Both the position numbers and the translations under genes were made by a program. 50,964 nt of DNA from DATAEU01 sp046724395 (lineage in GTDB: Bacteria > Actinomycetota > UBA4738 > HRBIN12). The notes below the pieces were generated by a model. That model did not search any database, was not told the origin of the DNA, and was given only the letters and a program-made list of their open reading frames with translations. Location of the stretch: NCBI GenBank assembly GCA_046724395.1, contig JBKOWM010000047.1:1-50964 (forward strand). The letters run 5' to 3'. This document shows positions 50,215 through 50,964 of the stretch, one piece after another (positions within the stretch are counted from its first letter, which is position 1; every line of letters starts with the position of its first letter).

Positions 50215-50964
50215 TCCGGTCCTCCCGAACGTCCGGAACCTATACGCCGTGTACGTCTGTCGGGGCTAGAGGGTTCCAGCCCCCCGCGATTGGAACGAGT
50301 CTCGGTTGCGCCCGACGGCATCACAGCGCGTCGCGTTCGGAGCCGTTTCGGTGCGTGGAGGGCCGTGGACGTCTCATCCTGTCTGACCTCGAGCGAGCGT
50401 CAGAAGAGAGCGGCGGCCGTCCGCTCGCCGGGTTTCGTCACCAGCCACCAGTCAGTCGTCTTGCCTGACTGGTGTGGCGCACCCGGAAGGTGTTTACGAT
50501 TGGCTGCGGAGGACCGGAAGCCACCCTCGGGATGGCTGGCCTTTCTCCCGGCTGCTGGCCCTCAGAAGAACAGCAGCAAGACCCACGGCGCCGCGGCGCC
50601 GAGACGGTCCTCCGCGCCAGGACCTAACCCTCGTCTGGGTCGGTCCTGGCCGTCCACCCTCATTTGGGGGAGCATCTGGAGTTTTGGCGGCTCCCATCGC
50701 ATCGGCGTTGCGCGCTCCTGTCCGGCGTCCGGGAACTGGCCGAGGTCGTTCGCAGGTTGTTCGATGAGGGGGATTCGCTCGCGCGAGAGACTTTCGGACG
50801 TTCAGCGCCGGCGCGCAGAGGGAAAGGGGCGGGAGGATCGCGTGCACCCGTCTGTCGCGCCTAACCCGTGCGGTCGTCGAGGAGCATCTTTGGAACACTC
50901 TTTCCCGTGGGTCCGATCGGACAGGAATGGGATGCCAGGACGTATATGGGGACCGGCCCGCACC
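50215..50964. other. Region without recognisable genes to the right edge
   Basis: Open frames on both strands lack domains and have mixed third-position bias. Upstream of the lipoprotein gene I see no clear -10. The only structure noted is the inverted repeat at 50446-50474. Confidence 0.45.
50446..50474. repeat. Perfect 10-bp inverted repeat
   Basis: CACCAGTCAG and CTGACTGGTG are separated by a 9-base loop. The stem would be stable, but no T-run follows on either side, so it is not a standard terminator. It may be an operator or transposon-end relic. Confidence 0.6.

Noticed and set aside
50446..50474. Rho-independent terminator
   Set aside because: The stem is perfect but there is no T-run on either strand, and no gene ends nearby.

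Overview
The window looks like chromosomal DNA of an uncultured, high-GC actinobacterium (Actinomycetota). The grounds are very high GC at third codon positions, frequent GTG and TTG starts, a DnaK operon that carries its own hspR repressor gene and HAIR operators, a Dcd of the bifunctional dCTP deaminase/dUTPase kind, and the PurS/PurQ/PurL form of FGAM synthase. I cannot place it below phylum with confidence.

Layout. 0-2.8 kb: the tail of a probable phosphoesterase, tRNA-Gly, a CBS-domain protein, trpD and dcd. 2.8-7.9 kb (minus strand): a two-component pair followed by a very large HEAT-repeat protein with a repetitive acidic N-terminus. 8.2-9.7 kb: a MerR regulator fused in frame to DUF1835/DUF3658, behind a textbook MerR-type operator. 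9.7-11.7 kb: a membrane-anchored heterodisulfide-reductase-like iron-sulfur oxidoreductase. 12-19.4 kb: the heat-shock operon dnaK-hsp20-grpE-dnaJ-hspR-clpB, behind two HAIR elements. 19.4-21.6 kb: an envelope-stress set (PspC, a LiaF-like protein, a 51-residue membrane protein, LemA). 21.6-24.8 kb: an MFS exporter, a metallo-beta-lactamase-fold hydrolase, a DUF2090 aldolase-like protein and dodecin.

24.8-37.1 kb holds a large purine biosynthesis cluster, purA-D-E-B-C-S-Q-L, a sulfite-oxidase-like gene, then purF-M. Together these cover most steps from PRPP to SAICAR and the AMP branch; purN/purT, purH and purK are not in the window. 37.2-41.6 kb has a lone receiver protein and then, on the minus strand, a five-gene operon for a branched-chain-type 2-oxoacid dehydrogenase (E1alpha, E1beta, E2) plus an SH3-like mini-protein and a hotdog protein resembling 3-aminobutyryl-CoA ammonia lyase.

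From about 42.5 kb to the end coding density drops sharply. This part has tRNA-Phe, a frameshifted Tat-exported protein gene, a class III nucleotidyl cyclase, a secreted metallophosphoesterase with an altered active site, a VOC protein, a membrane protein, a PD40 lipoprotein whose reading frame runs into its convergent neighbour, a 120-bp repeat in two copies, and several stretches without recognisable genes.

Two features cut across the window. First, a GC-rich interspersed repeat (core GCTCAAGAAGCGAGCG...GAGCGGTAGC) occurs at four loci and has entered reading frames, giving GrpE a 20-residue triple repeat at its C-terminus and PurL an N-terminal insert. Second, several genes start 6-11 nt downstream of a TAnnnT-like -10 box, which suggests leaderless transcripts.
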